A stretch of DNA of 64,000 nt from JAFKKS01 sp050187875 (GTDB taxonomy: Bacteria > Pseudomonadota > Alphaproteobacteria > Rhizobiales > Xanthobacteraceae): positions 1-64,000 of the forward strand of contig JBFWXB010000021.1 in assembly GCA_050187875.1 (NCBI GenBank), in the 5' to 3' direction. The translations under genes and the position numbers were made by a program. Every line of letters begins with the position of its first letter. The first letter of the stretch is position 1. The notes beneath the pieces are model-generated. The model was given only the letters and a program-made list of their open reading frames with translations, did not search any database and was not told the DNA's origin. Shown here one piece after another: positions 8,548-17,397 of this stretch.

Positions 8548-9237
8548 CTACTCAGCCGCCGAGAGCGTCGCGCGCCGTCCGATCTCTGCGATGACGTCGT
8601 CGGTCGACGCGACGCGTCCCCACAGCCGGCGGAAGCCCGCCAGCGTCAACTCCTGCATCTCGTCGCTGCAGGTGCCGGTGGCGTCCGAAACCATAACGAC
8701 GCCAAAGCCGCGATCGGACGCCTCTCGTGCCGTTGTCTCGACGCAGTTGTTGGTCGAAACGCCGGTCACGACGATCGTCTCGATGCCGATTGCGCGCAGC
8801 GCAACTTCCATGCCGCTAGAAGCGAACGCACCCTGCGTGCGCTTGTTGATGACGAGCTCACCCGGCTCCGGACGAAGCACATCGATGATGTCATGCTCGC
8901 GCTGGCCGACGGTGTTGTTGGTGGCCTGGAAAAACGCCTTCGTGCTCGGCGGTGCATCGGAAAAATCCGGAAGCTCGCATCCGAGCGTTACGTAAATGAC
9001 GCGGGCGCCGGCGCCGCGGAAGGCCTTCAGGAGCCGCAGCGTGTTCGGAACGACGAGTTTGTCGATGCGGTCGAAACGGTAGCTCGCCTCATGCAGGCGG
9101 CCTTGTCGCGCGAGGAGCGCGCCCAGGCCGTGCTCTCTGCTGCCGGATGCGTACTGCAGATCGACCGGCACAAGCGCCGTCGTCGCGAGATTGATTGAGA
9201 CTTTCCGCGTGAACATGTCGACATATTCAGGATGCAT
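8548..9237 (-). CDS. Isochorismatase-like cysteine hydrolase
   Basis: This 229-residue isochorismatase-fold hydrolase has the expected Asp-Lys-Cys triad: D in LVPVDLQYASG, K in VINKRTQGAF and C in STNNCVETTAREA. Family members act as N-carbamoylsarcosine amidases, ureidoacrylate or biuret hydrolases, or nicotinamidases. The surrounding open frame is much longer, but an AAGGAG site before ATG at 9237 and the 14-bp gap to the TRAP permease stop fix the start. It is the last gene of the TRAP operon and probably processes the imported compound. Specificity is not readable. Confidence 0.88.
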   Translation of the reverse strand: MHPEYVDMFTRKVSINLATTALVPVDLQYASGSREHGLGALLARQGRLHEASYRFDRIDKLVVPNTLRLLKAFRGAGARVIYVTLGCELPDFSDAPPSTKAFFQATNNTVGQREHDIIDVLRPEPGELVINKRTQGAFASSGMEVALRAIGIETIVVTGVSTNNCVETTAREASDRGFGVVMVSDATGTCSDEMQELTLAGFRRLWGRVASTDDVIAEIGRRATLSAAE

Positions 9238-9251
9238 CGCAGTTCTCCTTG

Positions 9252-10511
9252 TCAGCCGAGCAGGAAGGCCCAGGGCACATAGGTGATGATGAGCAGGCCA
9301 AGCGCCAGAACAATGATGTAGGGCACCACACCACGCACGACGGTTTCGAGCGGCGTCTTGGATATGCTGCTGATCACGAACAGGTTCATACCGATCGGCG
9401 GCGTGATCGAGGCGATCTCGATATTGACGGTCAGGATGATCGCAAAATGAATGAGGTTGACGTCCAGTGCGCGTAGGCTGGGGAGCAGGAGCGGCGTCAC
9501 CACCGTCAAGATCGTGATGCCGTCGAGGAAGCATCCTAGAACAAGCAGAACGAGATTGACGACGAGAAGAAACTGCCACTTCGAAAGCGCGAGCGTGCCG
9601 ACGGCGTGCACAATCGCTTGCGGAATGCCAGCGAGGGTCGACAGCATGCCGATGAAAAGCGCGCCGGCGAGGATGATCAGCACCGTTGCCGTCATGCGCG
9701 CGCTTTCGGCGAAAAGGCTCGGCAAATCCTTGAGCGTGAGGCTGCGATACACGAACAGACCGACCGCGAGCCCGTAAAGGGCGGAGACGGCTGCGGCTTC
9801 GGTCGGCGTGAAAAATCCACCGTAGATCCCGCCTAGCACAATGCCGGGCATTGCCAGCGCCGGGATGGATTTGAGGCCTGTCTCGGTGAGCTCCGATAGC
9901 GACCAGCGATCGGCGACGTTCCAGCCGTTGCGGATGCAGAGCCCGAACGTCACGATCCCGATGAGGATCGTCAGGAAGATGCCCGGTGCGACACCGGCAA
10001 TGAACAGGTCGGCGACGGAGACCTGCGCCATTGCGCCATAGATGACGAAAACGATGCTGGGCGGGATGAGAATGCTCAGCGTGCCGCCGGCGGCCATGAC
10101 GCCCGCGGAAAAGCTGCGCGGGAAACCCAGCCGGTCGAGCTCCGGAATGGTCACGCGCCCAAGCGCGGCCGCGGCTGCAGCCGAGGAGCCGCTCATCGCG
10201 CCAAAGATCGCCGAGGCGAGCACGGCGCCGATGGCTGGCCCGCCGCTGATCGGCCGCGTCAAGGCGCGCATGAAGCCGTAGAGATACGCGGCGAGCTGCC
10301 CCCGCACCATGACGTTTCCGGCAAGCACGAAAAACGGGATGGCGAGAAGGACGAAGCTGTCGAGATTGGCGAACTGCGATTGCGCAAGCTGCGTGAGCGA
10401 CGTCGCCTGGAAGAAGACGATAGCCCCGAGGCCGATGATGCCGATCGCGAAGGCGACGGGAACGCCAAGCGCGAGAAGGACGAACAGGCTCGAAACGATA
10501 TAGAGCGCCAT
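9252..10511 (-). CDS. dctM: TRAP transporter large permease (DctM type)
   Basis: The 419-residue protein is very hydrophobic, with about a dozen membrane segments, matching the length and layout of DctM. Recognisable parts are the N-terminal GVPVAFAIGIIGLG, the conserved FGAMSGSSAAAAAALG loop and the NPPIGMNLFV-like segment ITPPIGMNLFVIS near the C-terminus. With DctQ and DctP it would form a sodium-driven tripartite importer for an organic acid or amide. It starts 9 bp after the DctQ stop, so expression is coupled. Confidence 0.95.
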   Translation of the reverse strand: MALYIVSSLFVLLALGVPVAFAIGIIGLGAIVFFQATSLTQLAQSQFANLDSFVLLAIPFFVLAGNVMVRGQLAAYLYGFMRALTRPISGGPAIGAVLASAIFGAMSGSSAAAAAALGRVTIPELDRLGFPRSFSAGVMAAGGTLSILIPPSIVFVIYGAMAQVSVADLFIAGVAPGIFLTILIGIVTFGLCIRNGWNVADRWSLSELTETGLKSIPALAMPGIVLGGIYGGFFTPTEAAAVSALYGLAVGLFVYRSLTLKDLPSLFAESARMTATVLIILAGALFIGMLSTLAGIPQAIVHAVGTLALSKWQFLLVVNLVLLVLGCFLDGITILTVVTPLLLPSLRALDVNLIHFAIILTVNIEIASITPPIGMNLFVISSISKTPLETVVRGVVPYIIVLALGLLIITYVPWAFLLG

Positions 10512-10520
10512 GGATCGCCT

Positions 10521-11030
10521 TCAGTGGTTGGGAATCGGCGCTTCGGCCAACGCCTGTACGGGCGCATGTCCGCGCACGAGCATGTAGGCCTGCGTCAGAA
10601 ACCGAAGCGCCATGATGGCGAACCCGATGGGCACGCTGAGCTGGAAGACCCAGATCGGTATCACGAGCGAGCTCTCGGCGGAGACGAGCCCGAGATTCAC
10701 TGTGTCGTTGACCCACTGACATGCGGCAACGGCAACGGTCGCGCAGTAAAGCGCGCAGGCGATGGTCACGAACGCTTCCAAGAGTCGACGCCATTTCGGC
10801 GGCAGGAAATCGATCAGCAGCTCGACTCGGATGTGGTCGCGGCTGCGCACCGCTGCCGCGGCGCCGAAATAAGTCGACACGATGATGAGGTAGCGGGAAA
10901 GCTCCTCCGACCAGCTGATGGCGATGCCCAGATACGATCGGCTGATCACCTCGACGCAGACGATCGCAAAGCATGCAAAAAGCATGAGCCCGGCGATCGC
11001 CTCGTCAGCCCTTTCGATGAAGCGCATCAT
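10521..11030 (-). CDS. dctQ: TRAP transporter small permease (DctQ type)
   Basis: The product has about 169 residues and four predicted membrane helices. The SWSEELSRYLIIVSTYFGAA segment is the DctQ signature. The open frame begins 50 codons earlier, but a purine-rich GGGGGAGG site precedes the double ATG at 11030/11027, and the family N-terminus MMRFIERADEAIAG begins there. The gene lies between dctP and dctM in the usual order. The small permease bridges the binding protein and the large permease in the inner membrane. Confidence 0.93.
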   Translation of the reverse strand: MMRFIERADEAIAGLMLFACFAIVCVEVISRSYLGIAISWSEELSRYLIIVSTYFGAAAAVRSRDHIRVELLIDFLPPKWRRLLEAFVTIACALYCATVAVAACQWVNDTVNLGLVSAESSLVIPIWVFQLSVPIGFAIMALRFLTQAYMLVRGHAPVQALAEAPIPNH

Positions 11031-11055
11031 CGGGGGCCTCCCCCTTTTCAAAAGG

Positions 11056-12063
11056 CTATTGCGAGTAAGAGCGCAATTTGCCGATGAAATCCTTGCCGAA
11101 TTGGCCTTCGACGCTCGTCCAGACGCTGGCGGACGCGTTCTGCCAGGCTTCGCGTTCCGCGTTGGTCTGCTCATGAACATTGACGCCGGCCTTGCGCAAG
11201 CTCGCGATGGAATCCTCCGCAGCTTTTCGCGCGCGCGCCCGGTGGTCCTGAGCGACTTCGATGGCCGTCTTCTGGATCAATGCTTGATCGTCGGCCGAGA
11301 GCTTGTCCCAGAATTTCTTGCTGACGGCCCAGGGGTAGAACGCAAAGTAGTACTTGGCGTAAGTCACATTCTTGATGATGTCGGTCCATTTATAGGTCGC
11401 GTAGACGTCGATCGGCGTATTGAGCCCGTTGATGACGCCCTGCTGCAAAGACGTAGCGACCTCCGTGATATTGATCGGCACGGGAGTGGCGCCGAACGCT
11501 TGCAGCGTCGCGCTGTTGACCTTGCCGATTGCGCGCATCTTCTGGCCCTTGAAGTCGGCAAGGTCGATCAGGGCCTTGTCGCGTGAGCCCGGCACGACAT
11601 AGTCGTAAGGCAGCATTGCCAGCACCTTGACGCCCTTCGACTCCATTTCCGAGAAAGCGAGCTGTCGCAACCCCGCGTCGTCGGCGGCTTTGTAGAACGC
11701 CTCGTGCGTCGGGAAGGCGTAAGGCAGATCAAAGGCCGACACTTTCGGGGAGATGGCCGCCCAGTAGGCGGACACGAGCGTCGTCATGTCGGCATCGCCG
11801 CGAACGATCGCCTGCAGCAGGTCGATGCCTTTGTACAAGCTGCCGTCCGCATAGAGCTCGACCTTGATGCGGCCGCCCGACGCCTGCTCGAGGCGCTTCT
11901 TGAAATCCTGGTTGGCAAGACCGGGAATGACATCGATCGAATACTCGATGGGGAATTTGATCGTGACCGGCTTGCCTTGCGCGAAGCCGACGCCGGGCAC
12001 CCCAAGCGTCAATCCGGCGCCAACGAGAAGCGTGGTGACCGCTCTCCGAGAGATATGTTTCAT
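11056..12063 (-). CDS. dctP: TRAP transporter substrate-binding protein (DctP type)
   Basis: This 335-residue periplasmic protein starts MKHISRRAVTTLLVGAGLTLG, a clear signal peptide with cleavage near GFAQ. The DctP fold follows, including LYADGSLYKGIDLLQAIVRGDADM and the conserved MRAIGKVNSATLQAFGATPVP ligand-binding segment, whose arginine usually salt-bridges a substrate carboxylate. The start at 12063 is preferred over one 14 codons upstream because it begins the signal peptide cleanly. It sits between a hydrolase gene and dctQ in a single operon. Confidence 0.95.
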   Translation of the reverse strand: MKHISRRAVTTLLVGAGLTLGVPGVGFAQGKPVTIKFPIEYSIDVIPGLANQDFKKRLEQASGGRIKVELYADGSLYKGIDLLQAIVRGDADMTTLVSAYWAAISPKVSAFDLPYAFPTHEAFYKAADDAGLRQLAFSEMESKGVKVLAMLPYDYVVPGSRDKALIDLADFKGQKMRAIGKVNSATLQAFGATPVPINITEVATSLQQGVINGLNTPIDVYATYKWTDIIKNVTYAKYYFAFYPWAVSKKFWDKLSADDQALIQKTAIEVAQDHRARARKAAEDSIASLRKAGVNVHEQTNAEREAWQNASASVWTSVEGQFGKDFIGKLRSYSQ

Positions 12064-12158
12064 GCGAACGCTCTTTCTGCTGCTTGATACGTTTCCTGCC
12101 GTCAAATCTCATCGGGGCGCATGCGGCTTGGCCACCGCTGTGCGCTCCGCCATATTCA

Positions 12159-12788
12159 TCATGCGGCCAGCCAGTGTCGGGAAAGCTGGTCGATGCATTC
12201 CGATGCCGTGGCGATATCGGCGTAGCGCCGCCCGACATCCAGCAAATTGGCCCGATGCGGCTCCACCTCCATGTCGCCGACGCAATCCTCCGGAACGATC
12301 GTCCTGAAGCCCCAGGAGAAGGCATCGATGATCGAGGCGCGCACACAGCCCGACGTCGTGCAGCCGGTGACGATGACGGTGTCGACCTGCGCCTTGGTCA
12401 GATACGACACGAGCGGCGTGCCGAAGAAGATGGACGGCGCGGCTTTCGTGAAATTGACGTCGTAAGCGGCATCGTAAATGCGTGCGTCCATCTCGGTCGC
12501 CGGATCGCCGATGAGGAGGCCGGAGCTGATCGATGCCGTCTTCCAGCGGATCACGTCCTTCTCGCTGCACCACGCCGTGCGGCAGGAAGCGACGGGAACG
12601 CCGTGCAGGCGCGCCACTTTGAGGAGCTTGGCGGTCGCTTCGACGGCTTGATGAATATGCGGCGAGCGCCCGGTGACGAATGTCGGATCGGTGAAAGCGC
12701 GCTGAAAGTCGACAACGACGACCGCCGGCTTCGTCCCGAAGCCGACCGGTATCATGCCGTAGCCTGCATCATCGAAGCGATTGCTCAT
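12159..12788 (-). CDS. Isochorismatase family hydrolase (N-carbamoylsarcosine/maleamate amidohydrolase-like)
   Basis: The 209-residue hydrolase shows the triad Asp in VVVVDFQRAFTDP, Lys in NFTKAAPSIFFGTPL and Cys in GCTTSGCVRASIIDA. The GFGTKPAVVVVDFQ opening and the SIFFGTPLVSYL segment are closest to N-carbamoylsarcosine amidase and maleamate amidohydrolase (NicF) branches. It releases ammonia from an amide or carbamoyl group. It is the second such hydrolase in the operon and lies between dctP and a YrdC-like gene. The pair may act successively on one imported amide. Confidence 0.88.
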   Translation of the reverse strand: MSNRFDDAGYGMIPVGFGTKPAVVVVDFQRAFTDPTFVTGRSPHIHQAVEATAKLLKVARLHGVPVASCRTAWCSEKDVIRWKTASISSGLLIGDPATEMDARIYDAAYDVNFTKAAPSIFFGTPLVSYLTKAQVDTVIVTGCTTSGCVRASIIDAFSWGFRTIVPEDCVGDMEVEPHRANLLDVGRRYADIATASECIDQLSRHWLAA

Positions 12789-12835
12789 CGAACGGGCCTT
12801 TCAAAGTCTCCCATCCTCGTCATCACCGGCCGCCG

Positions 12836-13567
12836 TTATGCAGGCCGCTTCAGTGTGACGCCGAAGCGGGACAGGAACGCGCGCTCGAGACGATCGAATT
12901 GAACGCCAATGCGAACCACGGAGAAGTCACGAAAATCGATGATGGTGCTGGAGCGGCCTTCGTCGTTTGCATACTTCGATAGGCCGTAATCGAAGGCGAT
13001 ATCGGCGGCCGCACGGACATCCGCCTCCACGTCGCCGAGCCGGTACTTGCTGCCCATCAGCGAGGTGTTCGCCGACGAACCGAACACCGGCTTTTGCGCT
13101 TTCCACGCTTGCCGAGCGATCTCGTCGTGGAAGGAGCCGGCGTTGAGCAGCATGTCGATCGTCCCGGCCTTGCTGGAATTGGCCATGACGAAGGGATCGA
13201 CAGACTTGAAGAAGCGGTGATCCGTGCGGAACGGCGCGACGACGGAGAACGGCAGCCGTTCCTCCTCGATCATCTCGCGGATCATGCGGCGCTTTGCGTC
13301 CGGCAGGATGTGGATCTTGTCGCTGATGTCGGCATTGGCGAGCAGGCCGCTCGGCTTCTCGTAGGAGCGCCGCTTCGCCGCGAAGATTTTTCGAATTCCG
13401 TTTTCCTTGTGGCCGACGATCGCATAGGCAACGTCGAGCGGTACGATCGCGACCCCGCCGCCGTACACCGTCTCCAAGGCCTTGTTAACGTCGGCTTCGA
13501 GCCGCGCACGGGAAACAGGGGCGTCGGTGCGCGCGATGGCGTCTTCGGTCTGCGGCAGATCGTTCAT
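12836..13567 (-). CDS. Sua5/YciO/YrdC/YwlC family protein, second copy
   Basis: The 243-residue protein has the YrdC fold: GGGVAIVPLDVAYAIVG corresponds to the usual GGxVxxPTDTVYGL strand, then IRKIFAAKRRSYEKPSG carries the K-R nucleotide-contacting motif. VFGSSANTSLMGSKY matches the conserved SANxSG segment. Family members make threonylcarbamoyl-AMP or serve as carbamoyl-transfer modules (HypF, TobZ). ATG at 13567 overlaps the stop of the preceding paralogue as ATGA, so the two are coupled. The PTDT motif is altered to PLDV. It is probably not the housekeeping tRNA-modifying enzyme. Confidence 0.8.
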   Translation of the reverse strand: MNDLPQTEDAIARTDAPVSRARLEADVNKALETVYGGGVAIVPLDVAYAIVGHKENGIRKIFAAKRRSYEKPSGLLANADISDKIHILPDAKRRMIREMIEEERLPFSVVAPFRTDHRFFKSVDPFVMANSSKAGTIDMLLNAGSFHDEIARQAWKAQKPVFGSSANTSLMGSKYRLGDVEADVRAAADIAFDYGLSKYANDEGRSSTIIDFRDFSVVRIGVQFDRLERAFLSRFGVTLKRPA

Positions 13568-14289
13568 GACCGAGCCTCTTGCCGCGTCTGCGCCCATGGC
13601 GCCGCAGTCGGCAGGCGTTTGCTAGCATCGGGCGGCAGGCCGATCTTGAAGAAGCGCGCCAAAAGGTCGGCGATAAGCTCGTAGCAGGAGCCGACACGCA
13701 CCACATTCATCGTCGTGATGTCGAGGAGCGTCGATGATGCCGCGTAGTGGTGATACTTCCGCAGGCCGTAGTCGATGACGACATCGGCGATCGAGCGAAC
13801 GTCCGGTTCGATATCTTCCACCCGGAATTTCGTGCCCTGCATCGATCGGTTGGCGGAGGAGCCAAACAGCGGATGAACCTCTTCGCGGCTCAGCTTGCAG
13901 ATGGCGGCGTGGAATGGGCCGGCATTGAGGAGCATGCAGACCGTCGCGGCGCGCGTGCTGCGCGACAGGCCACGATCGTCCATCTTGCGCAAAATCGGAT
14001 GATCCATGCGCGCCGGCGCGATCAGCCCCAGCGGAAGATCCTGGTCCTCCGTGATGGCGTCCACGATGGCGCGTTGGCGCGTGTCGAGCTGGTGCAGGTC
14101 GAGCGATAGCTCGCGATCGCCGAGCATCGCGTTGAGCTTCGACTCGGCGCGCTGCTTCGTTGAAAAAATCCTGTCGAGTCCGCCGGTCGAGCCGCTGATC
14201 AGCGAATAGCCGACATCCATTGGCAGGATCGCGATGCCGCCTTGCTTGAGTGTGTCGAAGGCACGCCGCGCATCGGCTTCAATGTTCAT
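13564..14289 (-). CDS. Sua5/YciO/YrdC/YwlC family protein, first copy
   Basis: This 241-residue paralogue of the next gene starts MNIEADARRAFDTLKQGGIAILPMDVGYS. It has the same variant PxDV in place of PTDT, the IFSTKQRAESK loop and the PLFGSSANRSMQGTKF segment. Both copies share the late LLDITTMNVVRVGS-like strand. It is the first gene of the minus-strand operon and is divergent from the LysR regulator. YrdC domains bind ATP and carbamoyl-type intermediates. With carbamoyl/amide hydrolases in the operon, a role in carbamoyl chemistry is plausible but inferred. Confidence 0.8.
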   Translation of the reverse strand: MNIEADARRAFDTLKQGGIAILPMDVGYSLISGSTGGLDRIFSTKQRAESKLNAMLGDRELSLDLHQLDTRQRAIVDAITEDQDLPLGLIAPARMDHPILRKMDDRGLSRSTRAATVCMLLNAGPFHAAICKLSREEVHPLFGSSANRSMQGTKFRVEDIEPDVRSIADVVIDYGLRKYHHYAASSTLLDITTMNVVRVGSCYELIADLLARFFKIGLPPDASKRLPTAAPWAQTRQEARS

Positions 14290-14355
14290 CAAGCCCAATC
14301 CGAAAAGGTCTCCGTGGGCAAAACGCTAGTGGCGCACCGCCGTTAAGAGAAATAT

Positions 14356-14370
14356 ATTGTTCCAATCAAT
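14356..14370. promoter_or_regulatory. Candidate LysR-type operator
   Basis: ATTG-N7-CAAT is an interrupted dyad of the T-N11-A type recognised by LysR regulators. It lies in the 96-bp spacer between the LysR start (14386) and the divergent YrdC/TRAP operon (14289). It is AT-rich compared with its surroundings. Confidence 0.45.
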
Positions 14371-14385
14371 TCATTTGGTGTAATT

Positions 14386-15273
14386 ATGAATGTCTCGATC
14401 CGGGAATTCCGCGCGGCACTCGCGGTGCTGCAGCATCGCAACTTCAGCCGCGCCGCCCATTCCCTCGGCGTCAGTCAGCCGGCGCTCTCGGTGACGATTG
14501 CGGAACTGGAGACACGTCTGGGCATTCCGCTGTTCCACCGCACGACGCGCTCGGTTCAGCCGACCGAAATCGGAAAGTCCTTTCTGGCCAACATCTCCCG
14601 GGTGCTCGACGACCTTGATCTTGTCGTGCGCGATGCGGAAGACCTGAGCCGGTCAAGACGCGGCCGCGTTATCGTGACGTGCTTGTCGTCGATTGCCGGG
14701 CGCTTGATGCCGCGTGTCATCCGCGCCTGTGAGGAGCGTTACCCGAAATTGGAAATCGTGATTCGCGATGATGTCGCAAGCCGCGTCCTCACCGCGGTCA
14801 GCGACGGGGACGCGGATTTCTCAGTGACAGGGTCGCTGCATATTCCGTCCAATCTCGTCAGCGAAAACCTTGCTTCGGACCGGCTTCACGTCGCCTTCGA
14901 TTGCAACCATAAATTTGCGCGGAGGAAGGAGGTCACATGGAAGCAGCTGAACGGTGAGGTCGTTATCATCCTTGCCACGAATAGCGGCGTGCGCGCGCTG
15001 ATCGACGGCGTGCTGGCCACGACGAATGTGCAAGTGAAGCGCTATATCGAGGTGTCGCAACTTGCGACCATTCATGGCATGCTGGAGGAGCGTCTCGGGG
15101 TGAGCATCTTGCCGGCCCTTGCGCTTCCGAACCCGCGGCACCCCTTCCTCGTATCCCGCCCGCTGGTGGCACCCATGCTCGCGCGGCCTATCCGGCTGCT
15201 TTGGCGACGAGACCGAAGCCTGTCACCGGTCGACCACGCCTTCATGGACGTGCTGCGCAGTATAAGTGCGTAA
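14386..15273 (+). CDS. LysR-family transcriptional regulator
   Basis: The 295-residue length is typical of LysR regulators. The N-terminal winged helix covers about residues 1-60, with FSRAAHSLGVSQPALSVTIAELETRLGIPLFHRTTRSVQPT as two adjoining recognisable parts. The effector-binding domain follows, with segments such as LEIVIRDDVASRVLTAVSDGDADF. It is transcribed away from the YrdC-hydrolase-TRAP operon across a 96-bp spacer, the classic arrangement for a LysR activator and its target. The effector is probably the imported substrate or a breakdown product. Confidence 0.94.
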   Translation: MNVSIREFRAALAVLQHRNFSRAAHSLGVSQPALSVTIAELETRLGIPLFHRTTRSVQPTEIGKSFLANISRVLDDLDLVVRDAEDLSRSRRGRVIVTCLSSIAGRLMPRVIRACEERYPKLEIVIRDDVASRVLTAVSDGDADFSVTGSLHIPSNLVSENLASDRLHVAFDCNHKFARRKEVTWKQLNGEVVIILATNSGVRALIDGVLATTNVQVKRYIEVSQLATIHGMLEERLGVSILPALALPNPRHPFLVSRPLVAPMLARPIRLLWRRDRSLSPVDHAFMDVLRSISA

Positions 15274-15400
15274 CGGAATGGGACGACATAACCACAAGGA
15301 GAGCGGCGCTGTGCTAATTTGCCCCATCCTTGCTGGTTTATTGTACGACAAATTGTGATAAATTGAGCTTACGCGTGTATCAGTAGACAGTGCTCGTATC

Positions 15401-16621
15401 ATGTTTGGGCGTACGCTGTCGTTAGATCGGCCGGGCTGGGATTTTTCGGGGCCGTTGCCGCGCTACGCGCTGTCGTTTCTAACGATCTCAGCAGCAAGCC
15501 TCGGCAGCGCCATTCTCGATCTCGTAAGTCCGGGGGCTCACAACCTTTTCCTCTTCTTCGCCGCGATCGTTGTGACCGCTTGGTACGCCGGCGCAGGCCC
15601 GGGTTGGTTTTCGGTTCTTTTGTCGGCGCTCGTGGTCGACTATTTTTTCGAGCATCCCCTTTATCGTTTCCAGTTCGGGATCGAAGGGCTTTCGTGGTTT
15701 GTCGCATTTGCTGTGTGCGGTGCGGCTGCGAACGCGATGAGCCTCAGGCGCCGGCGTGCGGAGCAAACTCTACGCCGCACGCGCGATGAGTTGGAAGATC
15801 GGATACGGGTGCGCACGCTCGAGCTTCAGAAGCTCAACGAAAAGTTGATCGAGGAGATGACGGAGCGCACGCGCGCGGAAGCGGCGCTGCGCCACACGCA
15901 GTGCGAGCTGGCGCGAGCCGCCCGCATCATGACGGTGGCGGAGCTCACTGCCTCAATCGCACACCAAATCAATCAGCCGCTGGCGGCGGTCGTTTCGAAC
16001 GGAGAGGCCGCTCAGAACTGGCTGCGTCGCTCTCCGCCGGCAATCTCCGAAGTCGCCGAGTCAATCGCAGCCGTCGTGACGGCCGGCGTACGCGCCGCGG
16101 AAATCATCACGCGGATACGCCGGCTGATCACCAAGACCATTCCGCGGCAAACAACGATCGAGGTGAATGAGTTCGTTGGCCAGGTTTTGGCCCTCGTGCG
16201 TAACGACCTCGCCAGACGCAGCGTCGTTGTGAAGTGTCATCTTGCGCCGGAGCTGCCACCCATCGCGGGTGACCGCGTACAGCTGCAACAGATGCTGCTC
16301 AATCTGGTTAATAACGCGTCCGACGCCATGGCCGAGATATCCGACCGTAAACGCGAGCTCATAATCGAGACCTGCGCTCGTGGCGAAAACGTGATTGCCA
16401 TCACGGTTTCCGATTCTGGGCACGGATTTTGCCACACCGATACGAGCAAGATCTTCGAGGCGTTTCATTCGACCAAGCAGGGCGGCATGGGAATCGGTTT
16501 ATCGGTCTGTCAAACGGTCGTTGAATCGCATGGTGGTTCAATCCGTGCGGCCGCACGACAGCCTCATGGCGCTATACTGGAGGTCGAGCTTCCCGCAGGG
16601 CGTCGTCATGAACCAGGCTGA
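15401..16621 (+). CDS. Membrane histidine kinase with DUF4118-like sensor
   Basis: The 406-residue kinase has four closely spaced membrane helices at about residues 20-115 resembling the DUF4118 (KdpD-type) module, and then a coiled linker at about 120-165. The phosphorylated His is about residue 188 in IAHQINQPLAAV. The ATPase domain has LLNLVNNASDAM (N box), SDSGHGF (G1), FEAFHSTK (F box) and GMGIGLSV (G2). The catalytic core is FixL-like, but no PAS or heme domain is present. The downstream response regulator starts inside its last codons, so the two form a coupled two-component system. Confidence 0.93.
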   Translation: MFGRTLSLDRPGWDFSGPLPRYALSFLTISAASLGSAILDLVSPGAHNLFLFFAAIVVTAWYAGAGPGWFSVLLSALVVDYFFEHPLYRFQFGIEGLSWFVAFAVCGAAANAMSLRRRRAEQTLRRTRDELEDRIRVRTLELQKLNEKLIEEMTERTRAEAALRHTQCELARAARIMTVAELTASIAHQINQPLAAVVSNGEAAQNWLRRSPPAISEVAESIAAVVTAGVRAAEIITRIRRLITKTIPRQTTIEVNEFVGQVLALVRNDLARRSVVVKCHLAPELPPIAGDRVQLQQMLLNLVNNASDAMAEISDRKRELIIETCARGENVIAITVSDSGHGFCHTDTSKIFEAFHSTKQGGMGIGLSVCQTVVESHGGSIRAAARQPHGAILEVELPAGRRHEPG

Positions 16622-17252
16622 TTGCATGGTTTTCATCGTCGACGACGACGCGCAGATCCGCGCGGCGCTGACAAATCTCTGCTCGTCCGTGGATCTGCCG
16701 GCGCAAGCCTTCTCTTCGGCACAGGAGTTTCTCGACGCCAAGCGCCCGGATGTGCCGTCGTGTCTCATTCTCGACGTCCGCTTTCCGGGCGCTGGACCAA
16801 GCGGCCTCGAATTCCAGCGCATGCTGACGGCAAACCATGCGGCGCTACCCATCATCTTCATCACTGGCCATGGCGACGTCCCGATGTCGGTTCAGGCGAT
16901 GAAGGAGGGCGCGGTCGAATTCCTGACAAAGCCCGTGCGTGAGCAGGACCTGCTTGATGCAGTGCGAAAAGCGCTCGAGCGCGACCGGCAGCGACGGGCT
17001 AGCGAAGACGCGCTTGCGACGCTTCGCGGCCGGTTCGACTCCCTGACGGTGCGCGAGCGCGAAATCATGCATCTCGTGACACGCGGTCTTCTCAACAAAC
17101 AGATCGCGGCCGAACTCGGCCTAAGCGAGGTCACGGTCAAATTCCACCGCGGGCACATCATGGAGAAAATGCAAGCCAGCACGCTCGCCCACCTCGTGCG
17201 CATGGCTGATCGGCTTGTCGTAGGTTCCGAAGCTTCTGGCACCAAGGTATGA
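16608..17252 (+). CDS. FixJ-type response regulator (REC + LuxR HTH)
   Basis: The 214-residue protein has an N-terminal receiver domain (acidic pair VDDD, phospho-acceptor Asp56 in LILDVRFPG, Thr in FITGHGD, Lys in FLTKPV). A C-terminal LuxR/FixJ helix-turn-helix spans about residues 150-205 (LTVREREIMHLVTRG and NKQIAAELGLSEVTVKFHR). ATG at 16608 overlaps the kinase stop by 14 bases, implying translational coupling, and is preferred to the longer open frame. It should be phosphorylated by the upstream kinase and bind DNA. Targets cannot be deduced. Confidence 0.94.
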   Translation: MNQADCMVFIVDDDAQIRAALTNLCSSVDLPAQAFSSAQEFLDAKRPDVPSCLILDVRFPGAGPSGLEFQRMLTANHAALPIIFITGHGDVPMSVQAMKEGAVEFLTKPVREQDLLDAVRKALERDRQRRASEDALATLRGRFDSLTVREREIMHLVTRGLLNKQIAAELGLSEVTVKFHRGHIMEKMQASTLAHLVRMADRLVVGSEASGTKV

Positions 17253-17340
17253 TGGCCTGCCGCTACGCACATGCCTGCAATCCACAAATTTAATCTTTGT
17301 GTAGTGGAAATCGCTTGCGAAATGGCGTATTTCCGGACGC

Positions 17341-17397
17341 GGGGGATTTTGCTTTGCGCAAAATGATGCGGGGGGTTTTGCTTTGTGCAAGATGATC
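17341..17397 (+). repeat. Tandem imperfect direct repeat around a start codon
   Basis: Two copies of about 27 bases lie at 17341-17367 and 17371-17397. Each has the pattern GGGGG, then TTTTGCTTTG, then GCAA and ATGAT. The second copy contains the ATG (17392) of the receiver-protein gene, and the first contains an equivalent ATG in another frame. The repeat therefore duplicates a translation-initiation region. Confidence 0.7.

Noticed and set aside
9240..10974. A long upstream extension fused in frame to the isochorismatase-like hydrolase
   Set aside because: The extension lies over dctM and dctQ in another frame; the hydrolase has its own AAGGAG site and family N-terminus at 9237.
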